Shown here: piece by piece, positions 5,022 through 12,884 of the stretch | How the letters are laid out: every line of letters begins with the position of its first letter | Position numbering within the stretch: the stretch's first letter is position 1 | From: F23-D06 sp963603365 | Lineage (GTDB): Bacteria > Bacteroidota > Bacteroidia > Bacteroidales > WCHB1-69 | DNA: 15,296 bases | Direction of reading: 5' to 3' | Assembly (NCBI GenBank): GCA_963603365.1 | Contig: CAVCMI010000010.1 | Span: 1-15,296, forward strand | Program-made: the position numbers and the translations under genes | Notes under the pieces: generated by a model | The model's database searches: none | Seen by the model: the letters and a program-made list of their open reading frames with translations, nothing else | Told to the model about the DNA's origin: nothing

Positions 5022-7378
5022 AGACAAGAACTGCGCTTTCCTGTTTCCTCTTTGTCGCGCTCTGCACGGCGACGCAGGCGCAAATACCCATCGGCTCATT
5101 CAGAGGACATGTGCCGCTCCAATCATTCCATTCCGTAGCAGCCGCCGACGATTACGTATATGCAGCCGCCGACAACGGGCTGATGTTCCTCGAAAAGAGC
5201 ACGGCCGACAGCGAACAGCCCGAGATCTCTTCGTGGACGAAAGTGGAAGGACTCTCGGACATCGACCTCACTGACATCCTTTACGACAAGGCACACAATA
5301 CATTGATAGTTGGATACCAGAACGGGAATCTCGACTTCATCCAAGACGACAAAGTGCACAACGTCAGCGACGTCAAAAACAAACAACTCACGGGTTCCAA
5401 ACAGCTTTCCAGCATCCGCGTCTACGGGGACATGGCCTATCTGGTCTATCCGTTCGGCATCGTGACGGTTGACCTCAACACCTTTCTTACAACAGACTCA
5501 TGGTTCACCAAGCGAGACGGCGTGCAGTTCAAGGCCAACGACATCGCCATATCGGACGACAAGTACTATCTGGCCACCGACAGCGGTGTCTTCAGCATAC
5601 GCAAGAAGCTGAGCTACGTTGCCAATTTCCAGGAGTGGCAGCACGAAATCGGAGGCGAATTTGACCACTTGCTCTATTTCGGCGGCAAAGTCATTGCCTC
5701 CAAAAACTGCAACGGAGGCATCATCTCTGCCGACCGGCACGACACACTCTTTGTGTTTGACGGCAGAGAATGGCTGCCCTCCACGATGACTTTTGAAGAC
5801 GTGCGTTCGCTGAACAGCAACGACAAAGAGATGATTGTAGGGAACTGGGACTATGCCGAGACCTTTGACACCGAACTGCGGCGCACTTTCAAAGCCACTT
5901 GGTATCAAGACGACGGCACCTATTCTAACCTTCAAGAGGCCGTGTTGGACGGCGACCTCGTTTGGGCGGCAGACAATTCCTACGGGCTGATCCTCTACAA
6001 CCGTCCTCTCTTCTACCACAAATTCTTTGTCTCCAACGGTCCGGCCAGCCACAACGCAGAAAGCATTGCCAGCCTTAACGGCCTTGTCGCGGCAGTGCCG
6101 GGGTCGCGAAAGGCCACCACCGCATACACCCCGGGCTACGAAAGCCCGCGCCTCAGCTGGTTCGTGAACCAAAGCTGGGGCCGCAACACTGCCGGCTTCC
6201 TTGCGCTCGACCCCGAAGCGCATGACCTCACGAACATCGCCATCAACCCCTTGAACGACCGCGAGTGGTACATTGCCTCTTGGGGGGCAGGTCTCTTTAA
6301 ATGCATTGACCAACAAGTAGTTGCCCACTATACAGCCGCCAACAGCCCGCTTGACTCTACCGAACAGGGCAAGACCTTCGTCTCTGGGCTTGCCTTCGAC
6401 AGCAAAGGCAACCTTTGGATAACCAACAGCCATTGCGCCAAAATGCTCAAAATGCTCGAGCCTGACGGCACGTGGCATTCCTACAACATCGGTTCCGGCG
6501 TGCTCACCTCTTCGGCCGTAGGCGTCGTCGCCGAGAACCTGATCGTCGACTCCAGAGGTTACAAGTGGGTCACCTTCCCGCGCGACGACAGTTTCAACAA
6601 ATACAGGCTTGTCGCTTTTTACGAAAGCGGCACTTACGACAATACGGGCGACGACAAGTTCGCCCGTGTAGACATGAACGCGGCCGCAAGGGTCAACTCG
6701 TCAACCGTCGGCTGCATTGCTGAAGACCTGGAGGGCGAAATATGGATCGGCACCGACAAGGGCATCAAAGTCATCTACTACCCTTCCAACATATTCAGCG
6801 GCACCGCACGCCCCAACAACATCTTGCTGGAGCAAGACGGGTATGTGTCCATCCTGCTTGAAAACGAGACCGTCACTGCGATAGCCGTTGACGGAGCGAA
6901 CCGCAAATGGATAGGCACCCGCAAGGCCGGCGTGTTTCTGATGAGCAAAGACGGACAGAAGCAACTGCTGCATTTCACCGCTGAAGACAACCCCCTGTTC
7001 TCAAACCAGATAAACTGCATCGCCATAAATGACTTGAGCGGAGAAGTGTTTTTCGGGACTGACAAAGGCATTGTAAGCTATCAGGGCGAGGCCACCAAGG
7101 GCGGAGACACTTACAGCGACCTGCTGGTCTATCCCAACCCCGTACGCCACGGCTACACCGGACCCGTTGCCGTGAAAGGGCTCAAGGCCGAATCTTTATG
7201 CAAGATCACCGACAGTTCCGGACGGCTGGTATGGCAAGGGTACAGCAAAGGCGGACAACTCGTATGGTATGGCAAAGACCACTACGGGAACCGGCCAGCC
7301 ACAGGCGTTTACTATGTCATGGCCTCTGACGATGAGGGCAAAGAGAGTGTCGTGGCCAAGTTCCTGTTCATCAACTGA
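5018..7378 (+). CDS. porZ: PorZ, type IX secretion beta-propeller surface protein
   Basis: A 786-residue exported protein. The signal peptide ends with TQA|Q (21/22). The body is built of WD/YVTN-like repeats with recurrent blades such as GNLWITNS, YKWVTFP, GEIWIGTDKGIKVIY and RKWIGTRKAGVFLM, which are two-component-regulator-type propeller blades. From about residue 699 comes a T9SS C-terminal domain: LLVYPNPV, CKITDSSGRLVWQG and ATGVYYVMASDDEGKESVV, ending KFLFIN. In Porphyromonas gingivalis PorZ has two beta-propellers plus a CTD of this kind, similar length (776 residues), and is needed for T9SS attachment of cargo to A-LPS on the surface. Homology here rests on architecture and length. 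It is coupled by ATGA to the FtsX permease and followed seven bases later by recO. Confidence 0.88.
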   Translation: MKTRTALSCFLFVALCTATQAQIPIGSFRGHVPLQSFHSVAAADDYVYAAADNGLMFLEKSTADSEQPEISSWTKVEGLSDIDLTDILYDKAHNTLIVGYQNGNLDFIQDDKVHNVSDVKNKQLTGSKQLSSIRVYGDMAYLVYPFGIVTVDLNTFLTTDSWFTKRDGVQFKANDIAISDDKYYLATDSGVFSIRKKLSYVANFQEWQHEIGGEFDHLLYFGGKVIASKNCNGGIISADRHDTLFVFDGREWLPSTMTFEDVRSLNSNDKEMIVGNWDYAETFDTELRRTFKATWYQDDGTYSNLQEAVLDGDLVWAADNSYGLILYNRPLFYHKFFVSNGPASHNAESIASLNGLVAAVPGSRKATTAYTPGYESPRLSWFVNQSWGRNTAGFLALDPEAHDLTNIAINPLNDREWYIASWGAGLFKCIDQQVVAHYTAANSPLDSTEQGKTFVSGLAFDSKGNLWITNSHCAKMLKMLEPDGTWHSYNIGSGVLTSSAVGVVAENLIVDSRGYKWVTFPRDDSFNKYRLVAFYESGTYDNTGDDKFARVDMNAAARVNSSTVGCIAEDLEGEIWIGTDKGIKVIYYPSNIFSGTARPNNILLEQDGYVSILLENETVTAIAVDGANRKWIGTRKAGVFLMSKDGQKQLLHFTAEDNPLFSNQINCIAINDLSGEVFFGTDKGIVSYQGEATKGGDTYSDLLVYPNPVRHGYTGPVAVKGLKAESLCKITDSSGRLVWQGYSKGGQLVWYGKDHYGNRPATGVYYVMASDDEGKESVVAKFLFIN

Positions 7379-7385
7379 CGCGGAT

Positions 7386-8105
7386 ATGGACATCTCAACC
7401 TCCGGCATCGTGTTGCGCTCCACGCGCTATTCCGACACCTCCCTCATCGTGAAGATCTACACGGAAGCACAAGGCACCCAGTCGTTCATCGTAAAAAACG
7501 CCTTTTCAAAAAAAAGCCGGGTCAAAGCCGCTTTCTTCTCACCGCTTGCCGTCGTACACATCACATACCACGACCATCACGACAGCCGCCTGAAACACAT
7601 CAAAGACATCATTCGCAAAGACTCCCCCGCCCATGCCGGCTTCAACCCCGTGAGAAACGCCCTTGTCCTCTTCTGCAACGAAGTGGTCTACAAACTGCTC
7701 TCCGACTCGGGGCCGGACAAGCCCCTTTACGGTTTCCTTGAGACTGAAATCAAACAAATCAACGGCACTGAACACTTCCAGCCCGACTATCCCGCACGCT
7801 TTCTGCTCCGGCTGAGCTCTATGTTAGGCTTTTGTCCGGAAAACAACTGCGACGAGACCGCTTGCCATTTCTCCTTGACCGAAAGCAGGTTCGTGAAATA
7901 CTCCCTCAACAGCCAAAACGAACTTCCGGTTGCGGAAAGCCGCTATTTGTCGCAGCTTCTCAACCAAGAAAACACAGTGACTGTCGACAGACCCACCCGG
8001 AACCGTCTTCTGCGTTCCCTCATCGAATATCTAAAGATACACAACGAACAGATCCGTGAAATAGAATCAGCGGAGATACTCGCCGCCGTGCTGCATCAGG
8101 ATTAA
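7386..8105 (+). CDS. recO: DNA repair protein RecO
   Basis: RecO works with RecR to load RecA onto SSB-coated single-stranded DNA in gap repair. The 239-residue product starts at the ATG at 7386, seven bases after the porZ stop. The same frame is open upstream into porZ but is not conserved-looking there. The N-terminal OB-fold carries the family opening STSGIVLRSTRYSDTSLIVK (4-23) and continues through VKNAFSKKSRVKAAFFSPL; a helical C-terminal domain follows. Cysteines 150, 155 and 160 (GFCPENNCDETAC) sit where some RecO proteins have a zinc site, but a full four-Cys set is not seen. It closes the housekeeping block. Confidence 0.93.
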   Translation: MDISTSGIVLRSTRYSDTSLIVKIYTEAQGTQSFIVKNAFSKKSRVKAAFFSPLAVVHITYHDHHDSRLKHIKDIIRKDSPAHAGFNPVRNALVLFCNEVVYKLLSDSGPDKPLYGFLETEIKQINGTEHFQPDYPARFLLRLSSMLGFCPENNCDETACHFSLTESRFVKYSLNSQNELPVAESRYLSQLLNQENTVTVDRPTRNRLLRSLIEYLKIHNEQIREIESAEILAAVLHQD

Positions 8106-8116
8106 TCCATTTTTTG

Positions 8117-8124
8117 TATTTTTG
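8117..8124 (+). promoter_or_regulatory. -7 promoter element (TATTTTTG) of the aryl polyene operon
   Basis: TATTTTTG lies in the 71-base gap between recO and the ammonia-lyase gene, 53 bases before the ATG at 8177. This is the only promoter-like site seen before the eight-gene cluster. A well-spaced -33 TTG is not evident. Confidence 0.5.
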
Positions 8125-8176
8125 CCGCTTTTAACCGCTATATATAGTTTAATTCCAAAAACTGCATCGGCTTTTT

Positions 8177-9694
8177 ATGCAATTTACTGATATAGAAAGT
8201 ATTCTGTTTGAAAACACTCCGATTTCCGTGGATTCTGAAGTCAGGAAACGTATGGAAGACAGCTTTAGTTTTCTGAAAGATTTCGCCAAAGACAAAATCA
8301 TATACGGCATCACCACAGGCTTTGGCCCCATGGCACAATACCGGGTTTCAGACGAAGACATCAAGACCTTACAATACAACATCATACGGAGTCATTCTTG
8401 CGGCGCCGGGGAACCGTTTCCCGAAATATACGTGAAAGCCGCCATGCTGGCCCGGTATCACACCTTCGTGAAAGGCAAGTCGGGGGTTGACCCCTACGTC
8501 CTTGACCTGCTGCAGGTTTTCATCAACAAGGGAATATGCCCGGTCATACCGCAGCACGGCAGCGTAGGTGCGTCGGGCGACTTGGTGCAGCTGGCGCATC
8601 TTGCCCTTGCCCTCATCGGCGAAGGCGAAGTTTTCTATCAGGGAGTCCGGCGCAAGACGGCCGACGTGATGTCCGAATTGGGCATCGTCCCCTTGAAGCC
8701 GACCCTCCGCGAAGGTTTGGCGCTTAACAACGGCACTGCTATGATGACCGGCATCGGCATCGTCAACCTTCACTACGCCAACGTGCTGCTCGAAACGGCT
8801 CTTTTGGCCTCTGTTATGATGAACGAAGTCGCCGCCTCTTACGACGATTTCATGTCAAAAGAACTCAACGAGCTGAAAAACCACGAGGGGCAATGCATCA
8901 TCGCCGCAAAAATGACCGAAATAGCGCAAGGGTCAAAATGCCTGCGCAAACGTGCTGAGGAGATGTTCCACCATCACGAGGAGAAAGTCTTCACGCACAA
9001 GGTGCAGCCTTACTATTCGCTGCGCTGCGTGCCCCAGATCCTCGGCCCCGTGCTCGACGCTCTCCGCTTTACGGAGAAAATTCTCGTCGAAGAGTTCAAT
9101 GCCGTTGACGACAACCCGGTTGTGGACAAGGACACCTGCACCGTCTATCACGGCGGCAACTTCCACGGCGACTATGTGTCGTTTGAGATGGACAAGCTCA
9201 AGATCGCCGTCACGAAGATGACCATGCTGATGGAACGACAACTCAACTACCTGTGCCACGACAAACTTAACGGCATCCTGCCGCCATTCCTGAACCTGGG
9301 CAAACTGGGGCTCACTTACGGCATACAGGCGCTCCAGTTCACGGCGTGCTCCACCACCGCGGAGTGCCAGACCCTTGCCAACCCCATGTATGTACACAGC
9401 ATACCCAACAACAACGACAACCAGGACATCGTCAGCATGGGCACCAATGCGGCAATTCTCGCCAAGCGGGTCATCGACAACAGTTTCCAGGTGATGGCCA
9501 TCCATCTCATCGGAATCGCACAAGCGGTCGACTGCCTTAAAATCGGGGACAGTCTTTCGCCTGTAACGGGCGGCCTCTACCGAAGAATCCGGGAAATCGT
9601 ACCTTTATTCATCGAAGACACACCCAAGGATGCCGACATCCGGAATGTCATCGAGTTCCTGAAGAATCAACGAAACCGTTATCTGCCGCTATGA
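8177..9694 (+). CDS. Aromatic amino-acid ammonia-lyase, probably tyrosine ammonia-lyase (TAL)
   Basis: A 505-residue MIO-family lyase that eliminates ammonia from an aromatic amino acid. The cofactor-forming Ala132-Ser133-Gly134 lies in GSVGASGDL. Also present are catalytic Tyr43 (YGITTGFG), NGT (185-187), YSLRCVPQ (280-287), DDNPVVD (311-317), GGNFHGD (326-332) and NNNDNQDIVSMG (411-422). Gln416 sits where histidine ammonia-lyases have Glu (NQEDHVSM), which argues for tyrosine or phenylalanine over histidine. Blocks such as GPMAQYR, RSHSCGAG and the GGNFHGDY region closely recall the Flavobacterium johnsoniae flexirubin-cluster TAL as I remember it. The expected product is 4-coumarate, the aryl starter of the polyene. 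Automated pipelines may call it hutH, but no histidine-degradation genes adjoin it. It is coupled to the ketoreductase by ATGA. Confidence 0.87.
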   Translation: MQFTDIESILFENTPISVDSEVRKRMEDSFSFLKDFAKDKIIYGITTGFGPMAQYRVSDEDIKTLQYNIIRSHSCGAGEPFPEIYVKAAMLARYHTFVKGKSGVDPYVLDLLQVFINKGICPVIPQHGSVGASGDLVQLAHLALALIGEGEVFYQGVRRKTADVMSELGIVPLKPTLREGLALNNGTAMMTGIGIVNLHYANVLLETALLASVMMNEVAASYDDFMSKELNELKNHEGQCIIAAKMTEIAQGSKCLRKRAEEMFHHHEEKVFTHKVQPYYSLRCVPQILGPVLDALRFTEKILVEEFNAVDDNPVVDKDTCTVYHGGNFHGDYVSFEMDKLKIAVTKMTMLMERQLNYLCHDKLNGILPPFLNLGKLGLTYGIQALQFTACSTTAECQTLANPMYVHSIPNNNDNQDIVSMGTNAAILAKRVIDNSFQVMAIHLIGIAQAVDCLKIGDSLSPVTGGLYRRIREIVPLFIEDTPKDADIRNVIEFLKNQRNRYLPL

Positions 9695-10419
9695 AATACG
9701 CATTAGTCACAGGCGGTTCGCGCGGCATCGGGCGCGCGGTGAGTTTGAGGCTTGCCGCAATGGGATATGCCGTGGTCATCAACTGCCGCGAGAACATCGA
9801 AGCCGCCGAAGAGGTGAAACGTCTCATCGAAGAGAGGGGCGGCACTGCCGAGCTGCTGCCGTTCAACGTCTCTGACACTGCCGAAACAGAAACGGCGCTC
9901 GGGAACTGGGAGTGCAGCCACCCCGGCGAATACATATCCGTGCTGGTGAACAACGCCGGAGTCAGACACGATGCCTTGATGATATTCATGCAAGACGAGG
10001 ACTGGCACACTGTTCTTGACACCACGCTGAACGGCTTTTTCATCATCACCAGACGGCTGCTCAAGCACATGCTCACCCGCCGCGACGGTCGCATCGTCAA
10101 CATCGCTTCCCTGTCGGGCATCAAAGGATTGCCCGGACAGACCAACTATTCGGCAGCGAAAGCGGCTCTCATCGGCGCCACAAAAGCATTGGCTCAAGAG
10201 GTGGCCGTTCGCAACGTCACCGTCAATGCGGTGGCCCCGGGCTTCATCGCCACCGACATGACCAAAGGCCTTGACGAAGAAGCGCTTAGGAAAACGATAC
10301 CCGCCAACCGTTTCGGCACCCCCGAAGAGGTGGCCGCCTTAGTCGGCTTCCTCGTCTCCCCCGAAGCGGCATACATCACCGGAGAAACCGTCTCCATAAA
10401 CGGTGGGCTTTACACATGA
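9691..10419 (+). CDS. fabG: 3-oxoacyl-ACP reductase (FabG/ApeQ-type ketoreductase)
   Basis: A 242-residue classical short-chain dehydrogenase/reductase, NADPH-dependent, that would reduce the 3-keto group after each polyene extension. It has the cofactor motif TGGSRGIG (7-14), NNAG (87-90) and the catalytic set Asn114, Ser140, Tyr153, Lys157 in NIASLSG and QTNYSAAKAAL; the Ser-Tyr spacing of 13 equals that of E. coli FabG. The C-terminus has the usual SPEAAYITGETVSINGG. ATGA coupling to the ammonia-lyase ties it to the aryl polyene pathway rather than to primary fatty-acid synthesis. In aryl polyene clusters this position corresponds to ApeQ. Confidence 0.92.
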   Translation: MKYALVTGGSRGIGRAVSLRLAAMGYAVVINCRENIEAAEEVKRLIEERGGTAELLPFNVSDTAETETALGNWECSHPGEYISVLVNNAGVRHDALMIFMQDEDWHTVLDTTLNGFFIITRRLLKHMLTRRDGRIVNIASLSGIKGLPGQTNYSAAKAALIGATKALAQEVAVRNVTVNAVAPGFIATDMTKGLDEEALRKTIPANRFGTPEEVAALVGFLVSPEAAYITGETVSINGGLYT

Positions 10420-10464
10420 TTTAATGTTTTTTAAGATAGAGACAGAAAGGAAGAAGGAAAAACA

Positions 10465-11688
10465 ATGAGACGAGTTGTCATTACCGGAATGGGCATCTAT
10501 TCGTGCCTTGGCACCAACCTCGACGAGGTGGCCGCCTCCTTGCAGTCGGGGAAGTCGGGCATCGGCATCGACCCCGAAAGGATTGCTTACGGCTACCGTT
10601 CCCCGCTTACCGGCATAGTGCAGCGGCCGTTGCTGAAACCGTTGCTCGACCGGCGTTCGCGCATCTGCCTGGCCGAAGAGGGCGAATACGCCTACATGGC
10701 CACGCTCGAAGCCCTGCAGCAGGCACACATCGACTTAGACTACCTTGACAAGCAGGAAGTCGGCATCTTTTACGGCAATGACTCTTCTGCCAAGGCCGTC
10801 ATAGAAGCGCACACGACTGCCTCCGAATACAAAGACACCCAGATGATGGGGTCCGGCGCCATCTTCCAGTCCATGAACTCCACGGTGACGATGAACCTCT
10901 CCACCATATTCAGGCTCAGAGGCATCAACATGACCGTCAGCGCCGCCTGCGCCAGCGGCTCGCATGCCGTTGGACTCGGGCTTCTGTTCATCCGCAACGG
11001 ACTGCAGGACATTGTCATCTGCGGCGGCGCACAAGAGATCAACTACCTGTCTATGGGCAGCTTTGACGGGATTGCCGTTTTTTCCACCCGCACGGAAGAG
11101 CCCTCCAAGGCATCACGGCCCTTTGACCGCGACCGCGACGGGCTTGTGCCCAGCGGCGGTGCGGCAACGCTGATACTGGAAGAATACGAGCATGCCGTGA
11201 AACGCGGGGCGCCCATCATCGCCGAAGTGACGGGCTACGGATTCTCATCCAACGGCAGCAACATCTCGCAGCCCAGCGAACAAGGCTCTGCCATTGCCAT
11301 TGAACGCGCCCTCCAAGACGCCGGGGTGTCAGCCGCTGAAGTCGACTACATCAACGCACACGCCACCTCCACCAAACAGGGCGACGCCCTTGAAGCGCTT
11401 GCCCTGAAACGCCTGTTCGCCCCCTACAACACGCCGATAAGCTCTACAAAATCCATGACCGGACACGAATGCTGGATGGCCGGCGCCAGCGAACTGGTCT
11501 ATTCCTGCCTTATGATGCAACACTCGTTCATCGCACCGAACATCAATTTCGAAAACCCCGACGAGTATTCTGCCGGACTGAATATCATCAACCAGACTCA
11601 GCAAAAAGAGATCAAGACTTGCCTCTCCAACTCTTTCGGCTTCGGCGGCACCAACAGTGCCATTATTCTCAGAAAATCAAATCAATAA
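10465..11688 (+). CDS. Beta-ketoacyl-ACP synthase, FabB-like (aryl polyene chain extension)
   Basis: A 407-residue condensing enzyme that extends the acyl-ACP chain with malonyl-ACP. The Cys-His-His triad is complete: Cys162 in SAACASGSHAVG, His299 in NAHATSTKQGD and His334 in TKSMTGHECWMAG, with Lys329 before it. The C-terminus LSNSFGFGGTNSAIILRK is FabB-like, as is the stretch HSFIAPNINFENPDEYSAGL. The loop after His334 reads ECWMAGASE instead of the usual LGAAG, a departure from primary fatty-acid enzymes. With the active Cys present it is a true ketosynthase, not a chain-length factor. No partner ketosynthase is in the window. It starts 45 bases after fabG behind a purine-rich leader (AGAAAGGAAGAAGGAAA). 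Confidence 0.92.
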   Translation: MRRVVITGMGIYSCLGTNLDEVAASLQSGKSGIGIDPERIAYGYRSPLTGIVQRPLLKPLLDRRSRICLAEEGEYAYMATLEALQQAHIDLDYLDKQEVGIFYGNDSSAKAVIEAHTTASEYKDTQMMGSGAIFQSMNSTVTMNLSTIFRLRGINMTVSAACASGSHAVGLGLLFIRNGLQDIVICGGAQEINYLSMGSFDGIAVFSTRTEEPSKASRPFDRDRDGLVPSGGAATLILEEYEHAVKRGAPIIAEVTGYGFSSNGSNISQPSEQGSAIAIERALQDAGVSAAEVDYINAHATSTKQGDALEALALKRLFAPYNTPISSTKSMTGHECWMAGASELVYSCLMMQHSFIAPNINFENPDEYSAGLNIINQTQQKEIKTCLSNSFGFGGTNSAIILRKSNQ

Positions 11689-11704
11689 ACAACGACAACA
11701 TTTT

Positions 11705-11947
11705 ATGCAAAAAACAGAAGTCATCGAAACTGTCAACCAATTCCTTGTTGATGAAATAGAAATAGAGAAAGAACTCTTGAAAGAAGACGCCCTCTTAAAG
11801 AAAGACCTGAACATTGACAGCCTCGATTTTGTGGATATCGTAGTTCTGGTAGAAAAGAAATTCGGATTCAAGATAAAACCGGAAGATATGACGGACGTCA
11901 AGACGCTGGGCGACTTCTACAGCTACATCTATGAAAAGGTAAAATAG
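11705..11947 (+). CDS. Acyl carrier protein
   Basis: An 80-residue acyl carrier protein. The phosphopantetheine attachment site is Ser39 in LNIDSLDFVDIVVLVEKKFG, the classic DSL motif opening helix II. It is acidic, all-helical and of normal length. The ATG at 11705 is preferred over extending the open frame upstream, because upstream codons overlap the ketosynthase gene. It would carry the growing aryl polyene chain for the ketosynthase, ketoreductase and dehydratase beside it. Aryl polyene clusters usually have two carrier proteins; only one is present here. The next gene starts three bases after the stop. Confidence 0.94.
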   Translation: MQKTEVIETVNQFLVDEIEIEKELLKEDALLKKDLNIDSLDFVDIVVLVEKKFGFKIKPEDMTDVKTLGDFYSYIYEKVK

Positions 11948-11950
11948 GCC

Positions 11951-12841
11951 ATGGCCGAAACCAGACAATGGCAAGGGAAAACCGGCGGAGGGAAGTTCGG
12001 ACAGCATTGCCTGTTTGCCATCCTCAGGCATGTCAACGTGACTTTCCTCTACCCTGTGGTTTACCTCGTTGTCCCGTTCTATTTCATCTTCTCATTCCGG
12101 TCGATCCGTGAAATGTACCGCTATTTCCGCCGCATCCACGCCTTCGGCAGAGGACGTTCTTTCCGCGCCACCTGCCGCAATGCAGTCATTTTCGGACGCG
12201 TGGTCATCGACAAGTTCGCATTGCTGGCAGGACGCAGCGACCAGTTCCGCATCGCCGTGGACAACATGGAGGTCCTTGACCAATTGCTGACCAAAGAGAG
12301 CGGATTTATGATGGCCAGTTCTCACATCGGGAACTTCGAGCTGTGCGGCCATTGCCTCTCACAAGAGCACAAGACCATCTACGGCATCATCTACGGCGGC
12401 GAAAGCGAAGCGTTCCAACATCGCCGCGACCTTTCCCTGCAGCGCAACCATGTGAGGCTTGTGCCCGTGCGTTCCGACATGTCGCACCTTTTCACCATCA
12501 AAGAGGCCGCAGAAAACGGCGACATCATCACCATTGCCTGCGACCGTCTCTTCGGAAGCGACAAGAAGATGACCGTCGAGTTCCTCGGCCATCCTGCAGA
12601 TTTCCCCATCGGACCCTTCCGTCTGGCAGCACAACTGAACATGCCTGTCGTCGCCGTCTTCATCATGAAAGGCAAAGGCGTCTGCTACAACGGACACATC
12701 TTTCCTCTTGACGGAAACCTCGACGGCATGAACGTCACGATGAAAACAGAAGCCTTGCTCCGGCAATTCGTGAAAACGGCAGAACAAGTTCTCCTAAAAT
12801 ACCCGGAGCAATGGTTCAACTATTACAGTTTCTGGAAATAA
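11951..12841 (+). CDS. LpxL/HtrB-like lysophospholipid acyltransferase
   Basis: A 296-residue membrane-bound LPLAT-family acyltransferase related to lipid A acyltransferases. One N-terminal membrane segment lies at about residues 27-49 (VTFLYPVVYLVVPFYFIF). The catalytic HxxxxE is His125-Glu130 in SSHIGNFEL. CDRLFGSDKKM and FPIGPFRLAAQLNMPVVAVF are further LpxL-like blocks, and it ends with PEQWFNYYSFW. Enzymes of this type occur in aryl polyene clusters, where they are thought to move the finished polyene onto a lipid anchor at the membrane. That role here is inferred from context. It starts three bases after the ACP stop, consistent with an ACP-bound donor. Confidence 0.88.
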   Translation: MAETRQWQGKTGGGKFGQHCLFAILRHVNVTFLYPVVYLVVPFYFIFSFRSIREMYRYFRRIHAFGRGRSFRATCRNAVIFGRVVIDKFALLAGRSDQFRIAVDNMEVLDQLLTKESGFMMASSHIGNFELCGHCLSQEHKTIYGIIYGGESEAFQHRRDLSLQRNHVRLVPVRSDMSHLFTIKEAAENGDIITIACDRLFGSDKKMTVEFLGHPADFPIGPFRLAAQLNMPVVAVFIMKGKGVCYNGHIFPLDGNLDGMNVTMKTEALLRQFVKTAEQVLLKYPEQWFNYYSFWK

Positions 12842-12884
12842 CCGTCTTCAACACTGACATCAACCACCATCAACAGACGACAAT

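Noticed and set aside
5498..6478. Long minus-strand open frame (326 codons) inside porZ
   Set aside because: It lies opposite a gene with signal peptide, propeller blades and a T9SS tail; its own translation shows no domain. GC-rich codons on one strand leave open frames on the other.
8933..9523. Minus-strand open frame of 196 codons within the ammonia-lyase gene
   Set aside because: It overlaps conserved lyase motifs on the other strand and lacks any domain.
8177..9694. Histidine ammonia-lyase (hutH) for histidine degradation
   Set aside because: Gln416 replaces the histidine-enzyme Glu, no hut genes adjoin it, and the next genes are KS/KR/ACP type.
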